Below are positions 1 to 9,045 of a stretch of DNA of 64,000 bases, one piece after another (the stretch's first letter is position 1; every line of letters begins with the position of its first letter). A model generated the notes under the pieces. That model was not told the origin of the DNA and made no database searches. It saw nothing but the letters and a program-made list of their open reading frames with translations. The stretch is from Bdellovibrionales bacterium. Lineage in GTDB: Bacteria > Bdellovibrionota > Bdellovibrionia > Bdellovibrionales > UBA1609. Made by a program: the position numbers and the translations under genes. The stretch is taken from assembly GCA_023301025.1 (NCBI GenBank), contig JALZUR010000020.1:1-64000 (forward strand), written 5' to 3'.

Positions 1-1152
1 AATTTCAGTTACACAAGTGTTATCTGTATATAGTCGTATTAGATTGCCATTTAGTATTCCACCAACTCTTATTGTTGGTGTTGTATCAATCCCAGGACTA
101 ACAGCAGGATTAACAAGTGAAAGTAAAGTAGGTGCAGCTGCTAAGGGTATTAACTCATATTGTACTGTAGCTACTGAGCAGTTTGATCTATCTGCTGCAT
201 TTGATTCTTGAGTAGCATAAAAATTATAAACACCAAGAGCCAATGCTGGAGTTGTTAAATCTATGTTTGTTCCAGAAGATACACCATTTACTATTTCTGT
301 AGAACAAGCGCTATCAGTATAGAGTCTAACTAAGCTTCCGTTTAACACACCACCTACTCTAACTGTTGGAGTAGAATCAACTCCTGGACTTGTCGAAGGA
401 GCAAAAAGAGTTAGAAGAGTTGGCTCTGAGAGCACAGGTACAAGCTCATATTGCACAGTTGCAACTGAACAATCAGATTGATCATCAACACTTGTTTCTT
501 GAGTCGCATAAAAATTATAAGTCCCTAAAGCTAGAGATGGTGTTGTTAAATCAATATTTGTGCCTGAAGACACACCATTTACAACCTCAGTTGAACAGGT
601 GTTATCTGTAAAGAGTCTTACTGTACTCCCATTATCTACACCTGAAACTCTAATTGTCGGTGTATCAAGAATTCCTGGGCTTGTAGATGGGTTTACTAAA
701 GTTAGATTTGCAATGGTATTTAGAGGTGGGATCACATCTTGTATTACTTCATAATTCGCAAAACTAACTGAACAGTCTGATCGATTCTCTCCATCTTCAG
801 ACTCTTGAGTTGCATGAAAGATATAAGTTCCAAGTGCTAAATTTTGTAAGTTAAAAACTACAGAATCACGAGAGTTACTTTCTAAATCAGCTATTTCAGT
901 TGTGCATAGACTATCTGTATAAAGTCTTATTCTTGTATTTCTTAATATCCCACCAACTCTAATTTCTGGGTTTGGATCAACAGATCGATTAGAGTCAGGG
1001 CTTTGTAAAAAAACATATTCTGGCGAATGAAGATTACCATTTCTATCGACTAGACTTAGGTTACTAAACTCAACAGGTGCTCCTGAGTTACAAGAAACAA
1101 TAAATGTAGCCATTAAAGATATGTATAGTAATTTTAGTACTTTAGTCGTCAT
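1..1152 (-). CDS. Lipoprotein with tandem ~97-residue Ig-like repeats (partial, C-terminus off window)
   Basis: This gene is absent from the ORF track because it has no stop inside the window. Translating the minus strand from the ATG at 1152 gives at least 384 residues in one open frame to base 1. The N-terminus is a lipoprotein signal (MTTKVLKLLYISLMATF followed by IVSC), so Cys21 is probably lipidated. After it come repeats about 96-97 residues apart. Each contains R-V-G-G, then LYTD..C, then LALG.Y.F.A.QE, then a S-[DN]-C-S motif and a YE ending. Two Cys per repeat could form a disulfide within each domain, which suggests an extracytoplasmic beta-sandwich fold. The first module is paralogous to the N-terminal half of the lipoprotein at 9046-10623. 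Function is unknown; a surface or adhesin-like role is inference. Confidence 0.85.
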   Translation of the reverse strand, partial: MTTKVLKLLYISLMATFIVSCNSGAPVEFSNLSLVDRNGNLHSPEYVFLQSPDSNRSVDPNPEIRVGGILRNTRIRLYTDSLCTTEIADLESNSRDSVVFNLQNLALGTYIFHATQESEDGENRSDCSVSFANYEVIQDVIPPLNTIANLTLVNPSTSPGILDTPTIRVSGVDNGSTVRLFTDNTCSTEVVNGVSSGTNIDLTTPSLALGTYNFYATQETSVDDQSDCSVATVQYELVPVLSEPTLLTLFAPSTSPGVDSTPTVRVGGVLNGSLVRLYTDSACSTEIVNGVSSGTNIDLTTPALALGVYNFYATQESNAADRSNCSVATVQYELIPLAAAPTLLSLVNPAVSPGIDTTPTIRVGGILNGNLIRLYTDNTCVTEI

Positions 1153-1264
1153 ACTATCTTTTTCGTCTCTTTAGGCACCTGACTTAAGTAGAGAGCTTAA
1201 ATGTCTTATCAAGAAATATGCAGTTATGAGACAAAAAAAAAAATATGAGCTATGCTTTAAAAAT

Positions 1265-1283
1265 TTGTATTATTTTTATACAA
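1265..1283 (-). terminator. Short inverted repeat downstream of the phosphatase gene
   Basis: TTGTAT-N7-ATACAA lies about 100 bases past the stop of the alkaline phosphatase gene. On the minus strand it is followed by AAATTTTTAAAG. The stem is only six A/T-rich pairs, so a weak terminator is possible but not certain. The rest of 1153-1385 shows no gene. Confidence 0.25.
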
Positions 1284-1385
1284 TATGTATTTAAAAGTAG
1301 ATTGATACACATCTAAAAAATAAAAATTGCTAAATTACTGTGATTAAGCTGCTTTTAGAGTCTCACTTTAGATCACATAAAAAAA

Positions 1386-2606
1386 TTAAAAATTAAAAGC
1401 TTTTTTTATAATCTGAAAAATTTGGGTATTTTCAAATGTACCTTTAATCTTTTCAGATCCCTGACCCTCAGCATATAAGGTGACATCAACTCCTGTATGG
1501 GTTGAATCCACAGGGTTAGATCCATGAAGCGGATCACTGGAAAGCTTAAGTATTGGAAATAAAGGCCCTAATCCCTTTTTCTTTTGAGTCTTCTTAATAT
1601 GGCCTTTTTTATCAAAAAAACTTGATGAGTCACTAATAGGACCATTAACAGCTAAACCTCCAGTATCATGATCAGCTGTCACAAGGACAAGTGTGTTTTT
1701 TAAAAGGTTATTCTTTTTAAGATACACCATAGTCATTTTAACTGTTTGATCAAAGGCAATCATTTCACTTAAAGCAGTTTTATGTTTTCTTAAATGAAGT
1801 GCATGATCAATTCTTGCCCCTTCAACCATTAAAAAAAATCCCTCTTTTTTATTAGCGGCACACTTTAAGGCTTTTGCAGTTAGGTTTTTTAGTGAAATCT
1901 TTTTTTTAGTTTTTAGATCCATTTGATCATTAAAAGGTAAGTGCTCCTCAGAAAAAACACCTACAATTCGATTCTTCTGACAGAGATTGATATTCTTTGA
2001 ATTCTCTACGAGCTTAAATTTTTCTTCTAATTTATTTTTATAAGGATCTACAAATTTCTTACCACCTCCTAAGATAAGATCTACAGGGCTTTTATAAAGA
2101 TCGAGGGCGATTTCATTATACATATCACGATGGGGAACATGTGAAAAAAAAGCCGCAGGAGTGGCATGTAGAATATGACTAGTTGTAACTAAGCCAACAT
2201 ATTTATTTTTTTTAGCTGCAATTTCTAAAATAGTTTCATATTTTTTTATGACTTTTTTATTTATCACTGAAACACTTAAGGCTTTATTTTTAGTTTTATA
2301 ACCTGTAGCCATGGCTGTTGCAGAAGCTGCAGAATCAGTTACAGGAGAGTCTTCAGAGTAGGTTTTAATCTTTGCTAGGTTTTTAAAACTATCTAAGCTT
2401 AACTTTTTATTTTTTCCTAAATGTTCAACTCGCGCAGCAGAGACTACTGAAGGCCCCATGCCATCTCCAATAAACAAAATAACATTTTTTACAGGTTCAA
2501 CCTTTTGATTGCTTTGAGACTTAGAAAGGCCTGCACAGCTTAAATGAAAAAACAAAAAGATAGCTACAGAAAAAAAGACAAAACACTGCTGTCTTAAAAC
2601 TCTCAT
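1386..2606 (-). CDS. Alkaline phosphatase family lipoprotein
   Basis: A 406-residue alkaline phosphatase (PhoA superfamily) that would hydrolyse phosphate monoesters outside the cytoplasm. The metal-binding start motif is visible near residue 43 (LFIGDGMGPS). The nucleophile motif near residue 90 (VTDSAASATAMATGYKT) contains the Ser that is phosphorylated in this family. Downstream metal ligands appear as EGARIDHALH, TADHDTGG and STHTGVDV. The N-terminus carries a signal peptide ending LSCAG, a lipobox, so the enzyme is probably membrane-anchored. Length is slightly below the usual 430-470 residues. It stands alone, with gaps on both sides and no phosphate-transport genes nearby. PHO-type regulation cannot be judged. 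Confidence 0.9.
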   Translation of the reverse strand: MRVLRQQCFVFFSVAIFLFFHLSCAGLSKSQSNQKVEPVKNVILFIGDGMGPSVVSAARVEHLGKNKKLSLDSFKNLAKIKTYSEDSPVTDSAASATAMATGYKTKNKALSVSVINKKVIKKYETILEIAAKKNKYVGLVTTSHILHATPAAFFSHVPHRDMYNEIALDLYKSPVDLILGGGKKFVDPYKNKLEEKFKLVENSKNINLCQKNRIVGVFSEEHLPFNDQMDLKTKKKISLKNLTAKALKCAANKKEGFFLMVEGARIDHALHLRKHKTALSEMIAFDQTVKMTMVYLKKNNLLKNTLVLVTADHDTGGLAVNGPISDSSSFFDKKGHIKKTQKKKGLGPLFPILKLSSDPLHGSNPVDSTHTGVDVTLYAEGQGSEKIKGTFENTQIFQIIKKAFNF

Positions 2607-2693
2607 AATCTAGACTCCATTTCTAAGGTACGTTTGATAACGTCGTACCTTAAAACATTAAGTCTCTCAATGCCTTAAACTATTAATAAAGGC

Positions 2694-3959
2694 TTAAAGC
2701 GGAGGCTGAGGAGATGGTTGCGGCTCTTTTAGTCGCTCAATTAAAAAATCGATAGCTTTATTCGCAGTAACAGGGTTAATCCATGAGGTCGTTATTAAAG
2801 TTGAAACATGTCCCCCTGGGATAAATGAGGTTTCGGGCTTTCCCATCTGCTCATATAGGTCTATTTGAGATACAGTTGGCACAAGTTTATCTTTTGTAGC
2901 AAGTATCAAATACGCTCTTTCTTTATCTTCTGCAGACACTAGATCAAGTGGATCATCCTTAATGTGCTGAGCTAGATAATACTGGTAAGACTCTTTAGAA
3001 TTAATACCTAAATGATTCATTTGAATAGCTCTTGTGTCTTTAAAAAGATCAATGTCTGATTCAGCAACTATAAAAGGTATATTTCCACCACCTACAGTTA
3101 GAACAGAACCTTTTATTGCTCTGTCGCGACCAACGATCATGCTTCCAAGAATAGCTCCAAAGCTTGAACCCCAGTAACCTACTCTATTTGGACTAAGCTC
3201 AGCAATAGGAAGTTCTGTAACTTTTTCTCCTAAATTTGTTTTAAGCACACTAAAATTTCTTAAAATTTCCAAGTTTTTAACTAAAATACGCGCATATCTA
3301 TCTATGTAGTTTTGATAAAGATTAAAATCTAGAGGGTCTTTAATTTCTGGAGTAGGATCAAAGAGAACTTTTTTCCACAATCCAAACCACCATCTTTCAT
3401 AACTAGATTCAGGTGTTAAAGATGAAACACCTTTTTTACAAAGCTTTCTCCACATACCACCTTCAATAAGCATTGTTGTTCCATTTAAACTTGGAGCCAA
3501 AACAACACTGCTGCCTAAAGCTTTTTTGTTTAAACTCTTTGGTGGAATTGTCAAAATAGATGAAGCCCATTTATAATCGCTAACAGTTTCATCCTGATAT
3601 TTGTGAAACAGCCTAAACTGATAACATCCACCAGAAACACCTTTATAATTTAAGAATATATCTTTATCTAAATTCTTACTTATAATTCTTGGATCGTAAT
3701 CTCTTAAATGTTTTGGAAAAATCTTTTTTTCTACAAGAGTAATCAGATAGTCTACAAAAGCGTCTTTATCAAAGCTTCTAAGATTTGATGAATCTAAGAA
3801 CTCAAGATTCATCTTCTCTAAATCTTCAACAAGGCTTTTGTTCTCTCTTTCTTGATCTTCAATAGATTGTTGCGTGATTTCTGGTAAAGCTACACCGTCA
3901 TTAGAATATGATGGAGTAACTAGCAAACCTGTAAACAGTAGTACAAATAGTGTTTTCAT
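2694..3959 (-). CDS. Secreted alpha/beta-hydrolase-like protein
   Basis: 421 residues with a clear cleavable signal peptide (MKTLFVLLFTGLLVTPSYSND), so it is exported. Around residue 265 the stretch GYWGSSFGAILGS gives a G-x-S-x-G nucleophile elbow (GSSFG) in the right context after a beta strand. Near the C-terminus, LILATKDKLVP followed by PGGHVSTL matches the acid and histidine positions of the alpha/beta-hydrolase triad. The substrate is not identifiable; esterase or peptidase activity are both open. The tail ends in a Pro-rich stretch (EPQPSPQPP). It is a single gene followed by the phosphatase on the same strand after 87 bases. The call rests on motif order only. Confidence 0.65.
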   Translation of the reverse strand: MKTLFVLLFTGLLVTPSYSNDGVALPEITQQSIEDQERENKSLVEDLEKMNLEFLDSSNLRSFDKDAFVDYLITLVEKKIFPKHLRDYDPRIISKNLDKDIFLNYKGVSGGCYQFRLFHKYQDETVSDYKWASSILTIPPKSLNKKALGSSVVLAPSLNGTTMLIEGGMWRKLCKKGVSSLTPESSYERWWFGLWKKVLFDPTPEIKDPLDFNLYQNYIDRYARILVKNLEILRNFSVLKTNLGEKVTELPIAELSPNRVGYWGSSFGAILGSMIVGRDRAIKGSVLTVGGGNIPFIVAESDIDLFKDTRAIQMNHLGINSKESYQYYLAQHIKDDPLDLVSAEDKERAYLILATKDKLVPTVSQIDLYEQMGKPETSFIPGGHVSTLITTSWINPVTANKAIDFLIERLKEPQPSPQPPL

Positions 3960-4178
3960 AGTTTAACTATTCGGACCTAAAAAGTTAAAACTATTACATA
4001 TTTAAGCACTTACAGTACTTGGTCTAGCCAGACTCTTAAAAACTAAGTGATTTCAAGCACTAAAGAACTTAGGTCTGTGTATCAAAAATTAGCATTTTCT
4101 TTTAGGTACGAAAAAACTTGAAAACAAAATTTAATTAAAGGATCGAAAATTGATGGTAGATCTACCAAAAATGTAAAA

Positions 4179-4263
4179 TGGTACCCGCGAGAGGGGTCGA
4201 ACCTCCAAGCCTTGCGGCACTAGATCCTAAGTCTAGCGTGTCTGCCAATTCCACCACACGGGC
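4179..4263 (-). tRNA. tRNA-Leu (anticodon UAG)
   Basis: The minus strand folds as a class II tRNA starting GCCCGTG and ending CGCGGGT-A-CCA, with CCA encoded. The anticodon stem CTAGA/TCTAG encloses loop CTTAGGA, giving UAG. A long variable arm (TGCCGCAAGGC) and T-loop TTCGACC are present. The 1-72 pair would be G-U, the other acceptor pairs are normal. It sits in an otherwise empty stretch (3960-4384) between the hydrolase and gcvH. Confidence 0.95.
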
Positions 4264-4384
4264 ACTAAAATGTAAAATAAAGCTAATTGAATTCATTTGC
4301 TAAGGCAATAAATATTTAGCCTTTTCTTAAACTTTAAACTAAATGCCAAACCAAGCTTTAAAGCGTAGTTGGTTAAAATTTAAA

Positions 4385-4774
4385 CTATGATTTTGCAATC
4401 AGTTTTTTATAATCAGAAGGCTTAAGAAGTGAAGCGAGCTCTTTTTCTGAGTCCATTTCAATTCTAATCAACCAACCGTCATTCCATGGGTCATCGTTTA
4501 TGATACCAGGATTGTCGATAATTGCAGAATTCATTTCAATAACAGTGCCTGTTACTGGTGAAAAAAGATCACTTACAGATTTAACACTTTCAATCACACC
4601 AAATGTTTCGTTTTGTGTGACCTTTAAACCTTCATCTTTTAATTCAGCATAAACAATCTCACCTAGGGTGTCTTGCGCGTAGCCTGTAACACCAACTGTT
4701 ACAATATTTTCGTCGACATAGGCCCACTCATGCTCTTTTGTGTAGTATAAATCATCTGGAACTTTATTAGACAC
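4385..4774 (-). CDS. gcvH: Glycine cleavage system H protein
   Basis: The lipoyl carrier of the glycine cleavage complex. It shuttles the aminomethyl group from the P protein to the T protein in the cytoplasm. At 129 residues it has normal length. The lipoylation motif is at about residue 65 (GVIESVKSVSDLFSPVTG), with the modified Lys in ESVKSV. The N-terminal YTKEHEWA and C-terminal NDDPWNDGWLI blocks are typical. The start is a GTG with an AGAGGT Shine-Dalgarno upstream. It is the second gene after gcvT (54-base gap), probably co-transcribed with folD and gcvT. The P-protein gene is not in the window. Confidence 0.97.
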   Translation of the reverse strand: MSNKVPDDLYYTKEHEWAYVDENIVTVGVTGYAQDTLGEIVYAELKDEGLKVTQNETFGVIESVKSVSDLFSPVTGTVIEMNSAIIDNPGIINDDPWNDGWLIRIEMDSEKELASLLKPSDYKKLIAKS

Positions 4775-4828
4775 TTTTTCTTACCTCTGGTTTTTCAATT
4801 ATGTTTTATGATAAACACATCTACTGAA

Positions 4829-5902
4829 TTAAATATTTTTTACAAAAGGTAGTGAAACAATCTCAGATTGTACAAATTTGTCTCTTACCTTTACCTGAAC
4901 CTTTTTTTCGCGCTCAACAGACTTTTTGTCAATCCAAACCATTGCAATGCCCTGGTCCAAAACTGGAGAAAGTGTTCCGCTGGTAACATGCCCTATAAGT
5001 TTGCCCTCTAACGAAAAGATCTCATAGCCTTTTCTTGGGATGGCTCGCTCTAAAGATTTAAGGCCTTTTAATGCATGAGTAGCCTTATCTTTAAGCTCTA
5101 ATAAAGCCTCATAACCTAAGTAGCCTTTTTTAGTTTTGCTAATAGTAAACCCCATACGACGCTCAAAGGGGTTTGAGTCTTCAGAAAGTTCATTTCCGTA
5201 TAGGTTTAAAGCCGCTTCTAATCTTAAAGAATCTCTTGCAGCTAAACCACACGGCTTTGCCCCCTTTTCAATAAATGAGGTCCAAAGGTTTAATGCTTTT
5301 TCAACAGGCACAAAAATTTCAACACCTGGCTCTCCAGTGTAGCCAGTTTGAGCAATGATTAAGTCTTCAGTTTTCATAAACTGAAACGGCTTTAAACTTT
5401 TAACACCAGTGTAAAGCTCTTCACAGATGTCTAATGCTTTTGGACCTTGAAGTGCAATTTGAGCCCAAGACTCACTTTCATCTGTCACTTGTGCATCAAA
5501 TGAAGAGGTGTTTTCTAAAACATGTTTATAGGCTTTTTGTAAGTTAGAAGCATTAACACAAACCAAATACTGTGTAGTTTCTTCTATGCAGTAGACAATT
5601 AAATCGTCTACGACCCCTCCTCTACTGTTGCAAAAAAATGAGTACTGGGCATGACCTTTTTTAAGATTATCAATATCTGTGGGTAGAAGGTAGCTTAAAG
5701 CTTTCAGAGCTTCAGGCCCTCTAAAGAAAAGTTCTCCCATGTGACTCACATCAAATAAAGAGGCCTTATCTCTGGTGAAAAGATGCTCTTGCTTTATACC
5801 TTCAACATATTGAATGGGCATCTCCCAACCAGCAAAAGAAGTCATTTTCGCACCATTGTTTTTGTGCCACTCATGTAAGGGTGTCTTTTTTAAATCTGTC
5901 AT
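4829..5902 (-). CDS. gcvT: Aminomethyltransferase (glycine cleavage T protein)
   Basis: Transfers the methylene group from the H-protein aminomethyl-lipoyl arm to tetrahydrofolate, releasing ammonia. 357 residues is the normal size. Recognisable blocks are FAGWEMPIQY near residue 23, DVSHMGE near residue 50, a GYTGEPGVE motif near residue 185 and the LRLEAALNLYGNEL block near residue 235. A GGAGG ribosome site lies 13 bases before the ATG. It follows folD (60 bases) and precedes gcvH, giving a one-carbon operon folD-gcvT-gcvH. The grouping supplies 5,10-methylene-THF and FolD interconverts it. Confidence 0.97.
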   Translation of the reverse strand: MTDLKKTPLHEWHKNNGAKMTSFAGWEMPIQYVEGIKQEHLFTRDKASLFDVSHMGELFFRGPEALKALSYLLPTDIDNLKKGHAQYSFFCNSRGGVVDDLIVYCIEETTQYLVCVNASNLQKAYKHVLENTSSFDAQVTDESESWAQIALQGPKALDICEELYTGVKSLKPFQFMKTEDLIIAQTGYTGEPGVEIFVPVEKALNLWTSFIEKGAKPCGLAARDSLRLEAALNLYGNELSEDSNPFERRMGFTISKTKKGYLGYEALLELKDKATHALKGLKSLERAIPRKGYEIFSLEGKLIGHVTSGTLSPVLDQGIAMVWIDKKSVEREKKVQVKVRDKFVQSEIVSLPFVKNI

Positions 5903-5962
5903 AGTTTTAAGTTAACCTCCACAACCAATTTTTTTTCAAACAGTTCTTCGTTTATCAAGTCT

Positions 5963-6823
5963 TTATTTACAGTCCAGTTTGCTTTCGATCAAAGAAAATA
6001 AGTTTTCCAATAGAGTGCTAACCGTCATCGGCCCCACACCGCCAGGAACAGGAGAATAGCTAAGATTTTTTTCTTCGGAGCCTTCAGGATTAAAATCACC
6101 TACTAACTTAGCGTCTTTTCCTCTATGAATGCCAACATCCACTACAATAGCACCCTCTTTGAGATCAGCTGCACTTACAAATTCTGGCCTACCGGCAGCA
6201 GCAACAACCAAATCAAAGCTTTTTAAAGAGTCTTTTAGGTTTTTAGTTTTTGAATGGCAAACCGTAACCGTTGCGTTTTCACGGGTGAGCATCCAAGCCA
6301 TGGGCCAACCCACAGTTTCGCTTCGGCCTATGACACAGGCTTTTAATCCCTCAAGCTCTATGCTGTGCTCTCTTAAAAGCTCAATGATTCCTTTAGGGGT
6401 GCAAGGTTCAGCAAAAGCCTCACCTTTGATCATCAACCCCATATTCATTGGACTTAAACCATCAACATCTTTTCTAGGGTCAATGTACATCAAAGGATCA
6501 AAGCCTTTTAAAGATTCAGGAAGCGGTAGCTGAACAAGCAAACCATCAACATTAGAGTCATTGTTTAATTTTAAAATCAAAGATTTTAACTCTTCCTTAG
6601 TGGTCTTCGAGTCAAGCTTGTGAAGTTTACTAGTAACAGCTGTGGCGATGCATAGCTTTTCTTTGTGACCAACATACACCTGACTTGCAGGGTCCTCACC
6701 TACTAAGACCACATGTAAAGAGGGGGCTCTACCTAACTTTTCAGTTAAGTACTTAACTCTTTTTACGTAATTTAACTTTTTTTTTTGCGATAAAGCTGAA
6801 CCATCTAAAATCAAAACAACCAC
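5963..6823 (-). CDS. folD: Bifunctional methylene-THF dehydrogenase / methenyl-THF cyclohydrolase
   Basis: Interconverts 5,10-methylene-, 5,10-methenyl- and 10-formyl-tetrahydrofolate using NADP. 286 residues is typical. Signature blocks are VGEDPASQVYVGHK (catalytic Lys/Tyr region, about residue 45), DGLLVQLPLP (about residue 95), IGRSETVGWPMA (dinucleotide site, about residue 165) and VPGGVGPMTVSTLLEN near the end. The listed GTG start has no ribosome site of its own. A TTG three codons in (6814) has AAGGTGG five bases before it and would give the family-like N-terminus ILDG, so the true start may be 6814. Only 3 bases separate it from the upstream peptide-binding protein stop. Confidence 0.95.
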   Translation of the reverse strand: MVVLILDGSALSQKKKLNYVKRVKYLTEKLGRAPSLHVVLVGEDPASQVYVGHKEKLCIATAVTSKLHKLDSKTTKEELKSLILKLNNDSNVDGLLVQLPLPESLKGFDPLMYIDPRKDVDGLSPMNMGLMIKGEAFAEPCTPKGIIELLREHSIELEGLKACVIGRSETVGWPMAWMLTRENATVTVCHSKTKNLKDSLKSFDLVVAAAGRPEFVSAADLKEGAIVVDVGIHRGKDAKLVGDFNPEGSEEKNLSYSPVPGGVGPMTVSTLLENLFSLIESKLDCK

Positions 6824-6826
6824 CTT

Positions 6827-8404
6827 TTAAAACTTGATATATTTACTTTTGTCCCAATACAAGGGGTTTAAGGGATCACTTGCATTTATTTTCGTTTTTT
6901 TTGATAAGAGGTAATACGAACCTTTATTGTAAAACAGCGGGGCAATAATACTGTCTTTTCTCACTTTTAAAATAATATCTGAGACAATTTTGTTTCGCTT
7001 TTCAAGATCAAAAGTGACTTTAAGTTTTTCTATCAACGCATCCACATCTTGGTTTTTATAACCAAAAAAATTATAAAAATAGTCAGAGCTAAAGGATGAT
7101 GCTGAACTGCCTTTATAAAGCGAACTAGTTGACAAAAAAGAGTCAAACTTTCCTTCTCTTAAAAGCTTATAAGAGCCAGTCGATCTAACTGTCGTGCCAA
7201 TACTAACTTGAATACCATTTTTTTTGAGTTCTTCTTGTATTAAACCCGCTATAAGTTCTTCTTCATAAGTGTCTGCTAAAATTTCAAAACTAAGACGTCT
7301 TAACTTGCCATTGAGATTTTTTTCACGAATCCCATCCTTATCTAGATCTCTCCAGCCTTCTTTTTCTAAAATTTTATTCGCAAGCTCTACATCAAATTTT
7401 AAAGGTTCACCTTTTGGATAGTCTGGCAAATCTGGATCAAACATATCTAAAGAGCGTTTCAACTTACCTTCAAAGATTTTATTATTAATAAAGTTATAAT
7501 TTATAAGATGAGAAATGGCTTTTCGCATCTGACCTGTAAAAATGTCTTTTCTAATGTTGAAACTTAAAAATACTTGATAAGATCCATCCTTCTCATTTTT
7601 AACAAAATTTAACTTATTCTTCTTTATTTTCAAAAAACTAAGAAAAGAGTTTATAGGAAAGATATCAAGCTCATCTGAATCCACCATCTGAAAAGCCAAT
7701 GTGATATCTCTGATGAAAACAACTTTAAGCTCATCTATTTTTAGTTTACTAGCGTCACCCCACCAGTTGTTATTTTTACTAAGTTTTAGACTTTCGTTAG
7801 TCTTAAAACTTTTTAGCTTGTAAGGGCCAGTTCCAATTAGTGTGCTATGCCATTTTGATTTGTTTTTTAGATTGTAAAACTTTTTAGGAAAAGCTCTTAA
7901 CTTAGTTAAAAAATTTAAACTTGACTCAAAAGTCATTTTAGAAAAAAAAACTCTTAATTTATACTCACCTATAAGCTCAATCTTACTAACATTCAAATCT
8001 TCATATAAAGGCCTCCAAAGATCAGCCTCATAACTTTTATTTAAAAAACTTTCATAAGTAAACTTTATGTTTTTATTCGTTAATTTTTCACCGTTATGAA
8101 ATTTAACGTTTTTTCGAAGTTCAATAAAAATTTCTTTTTTGTCTCTATCAATTTTATATTTCAGTCCAAGCACTGGCTTAAGCTCACCATTTTTTGCTTC
8201 TTTAAATAGGGGTTCAAATAAAAATCTTACAGTGTTCCAAGAGCTCATCCCAGTTGTTTTATAGGGGTTTAATGTTTGCACACTATGAAGAAAGCCCAAC
8301 TTTAAACGAGAGGTATTAGCTTTATTTTTATTTTTCGTACAGCCAAAGTTTAGGGTAGAAACCAAAAATATAGAACTAAGCCAAATAACCGTTTTTTTTG
8401 TCAA
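6827..8404 (-). CDS. ABC transporter substrate-binding lipoprotein, family 5 (peptide/oligopeptide)
   Basis: 525 residues, matching the size and layout of DppA/OppA-type solute-binding proteins. A lipoprotein signal ends STLNFGCTK, so it is tethered outside the inner membrane. Family blocks include SWNTVRFLFEPLF (about residue 54), LRKNVKFHNGEKLT (about residue 95), the IGTGPYKLKSF block (about residue 190) and FNIRKDIFTGQMRKAISHLIN (about residue 285). No permease or ATPase genes are adjacent. It therefore either works with components encoded elsewhere or supplies a fixed ligand to another system. It ends 3 bases before folD, so the two may be co-transcribed. Confidence 0.88.
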   Translation of the reverse strand: MTKKTVIWLSSIFLVSTLNFGCTKNKNKANTSRLKLGFLHSVQTLNPYKTTGMSSWNTVRFLFEPLFKEAKNGELKPVLGLKYKIDRDKKEIFIELRKNVKFHNGEKLTNKNIKFTYESFLNKSYEADLWRPLYEDLNVSKIELIGEYKLRVFFSKMTFESSLNFLTKLRAFPKKFYNLKNKSKWHSTLIGTGPYKLKSFKTNESLKLSKNNNWWGDASKLKIDELKVVFIRDITLAFQMVDSDELDIFPINSFLSFLKIKKNKLNFVKNEKDGSYQVFLSFNIRKDIFTGQMRKAISHLINYNFINNKIFEGKLKRSLDMFDPDLPDYPKGEPLKFDVELANKILEKEGWRDLDKDGIREKNLNGKLRRLSFEILADTYEEELIAGLIQEELKKNGIQVSIGTTVRSTGSYKLLREGKFDSFLSTSSLYKGSSASSFSSDYFYNFFGYKNQDVDALIEKLKVTFDLEKRNKIVSDIILKVRKDSIIAPLFYNKGSYYLLSKKTKINASDPLNPLYWDKSKYIKF

Positions 8405-8534
8405 AAGACCTCCTAATATCCAAAAAAGAAGTGAAAATGCTTAATCAGCTGACACCAGTCTCTTTTTCTTAAAAGTTTAAAACTCTTGCATTTTAATTTG
8501 AGTGAGAATAAACATATATAAGTTCAGGAGTCAT

Positions 8535-9035
8535 ATGGAAAAGGTTAAAGTTAACAACGACGGTTCAATCGATTTTAAAACAGGGGAATCTATTCCGACC
8601 ACGGCTAAAAGATTTCGTCAAAGCCCTGAAATTGAAGCCTTTTATCGATTTGTCTATGAAAATGACTTAAGAGAAGAAGCTCTCACAATTTTAGATGAAA
8701 TCAGAGACGAAAGAGAAGATTTAAAGCTCTTAGAAAAAGAAAAGAAAAAAGAAGCTAAAAAGTTAGCCAAGGCCACAGCAGTAGCTGAAAAAAAGAAAAG
8801 TACAACAGAAGCGAAAAAAGCATCTACTAAGGCTGTAAGTAAAACTCCAGCTAAAAAGACAGCAAAAAAAGCTTCGACTAAGAAGAGTACAGCTAAAAAA
8901 GCCACTCCTGCGAAAAAAGTAGCCTCAAAAAAAGCTGCTAAAAAGGCTACATCTAAAAAGGCTACATCTAAAAAGAAGAGCCCAGCTAAAAAAGCTAAAG
9001 CTAAAAAAACAGCATCAAATAAAAAGAAAAAATAA
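8535..9035 (+). CDS. Lys/Ala-rich histone H1-like protein
   Basis: The ORF track starts at a GTG (8502). The ATG at 8535 has AGGAG four bases upstream and begins MEKVKVNNDGSIDF, so I use it (166 residues). The first ~75 residues form a small acidic/helical domain (YENDLREEALTILDEIRDER). From about residue 80 to the end the protein is a low-complexity array of KKA, KKAT and KKS units, like eukaryotic H1 tails, AlgP or bacterial Hc-type proteins. Binding to DNA or RNA by the basic tail is inferred. It is divergent from the peptide-binding gene and convergent with the BspA-type gene, with only 10 bases between stops. A second Lys-rich protein is at 50590. Confidence 0.8.
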   Translation: MEKVKVNNDGSIDFKTGESIPTTAKRFRQSPEIEAFYRFVYENDLREEALTILDEIRDEREDLKLLEKEKKKEAKKLAKATAVAEKKKSTTEAKKASTKAVSKTPAKKTAKKASTKKSTAKKATPAKKVASKKAAKKATSKKATSKKKSPAKKAKAKKTASNKKKK

Positions 9036-9045
9036 ACTCAAACTA

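Noticed and set aside
390-754. Plus-strand ORFs inside the repeat lipoprotein
   Set aside because: They are antisense shadows of a continuous lipoprotein frame and lack ribosome sites.
8654-8905. Minus-strand ORF of 83 residues opposite the Lys-rich gene at 8535
   Set aside because: Shadow of the KK-repeat frame. Hydrophobic composition follows from Lys codons on the other strand.
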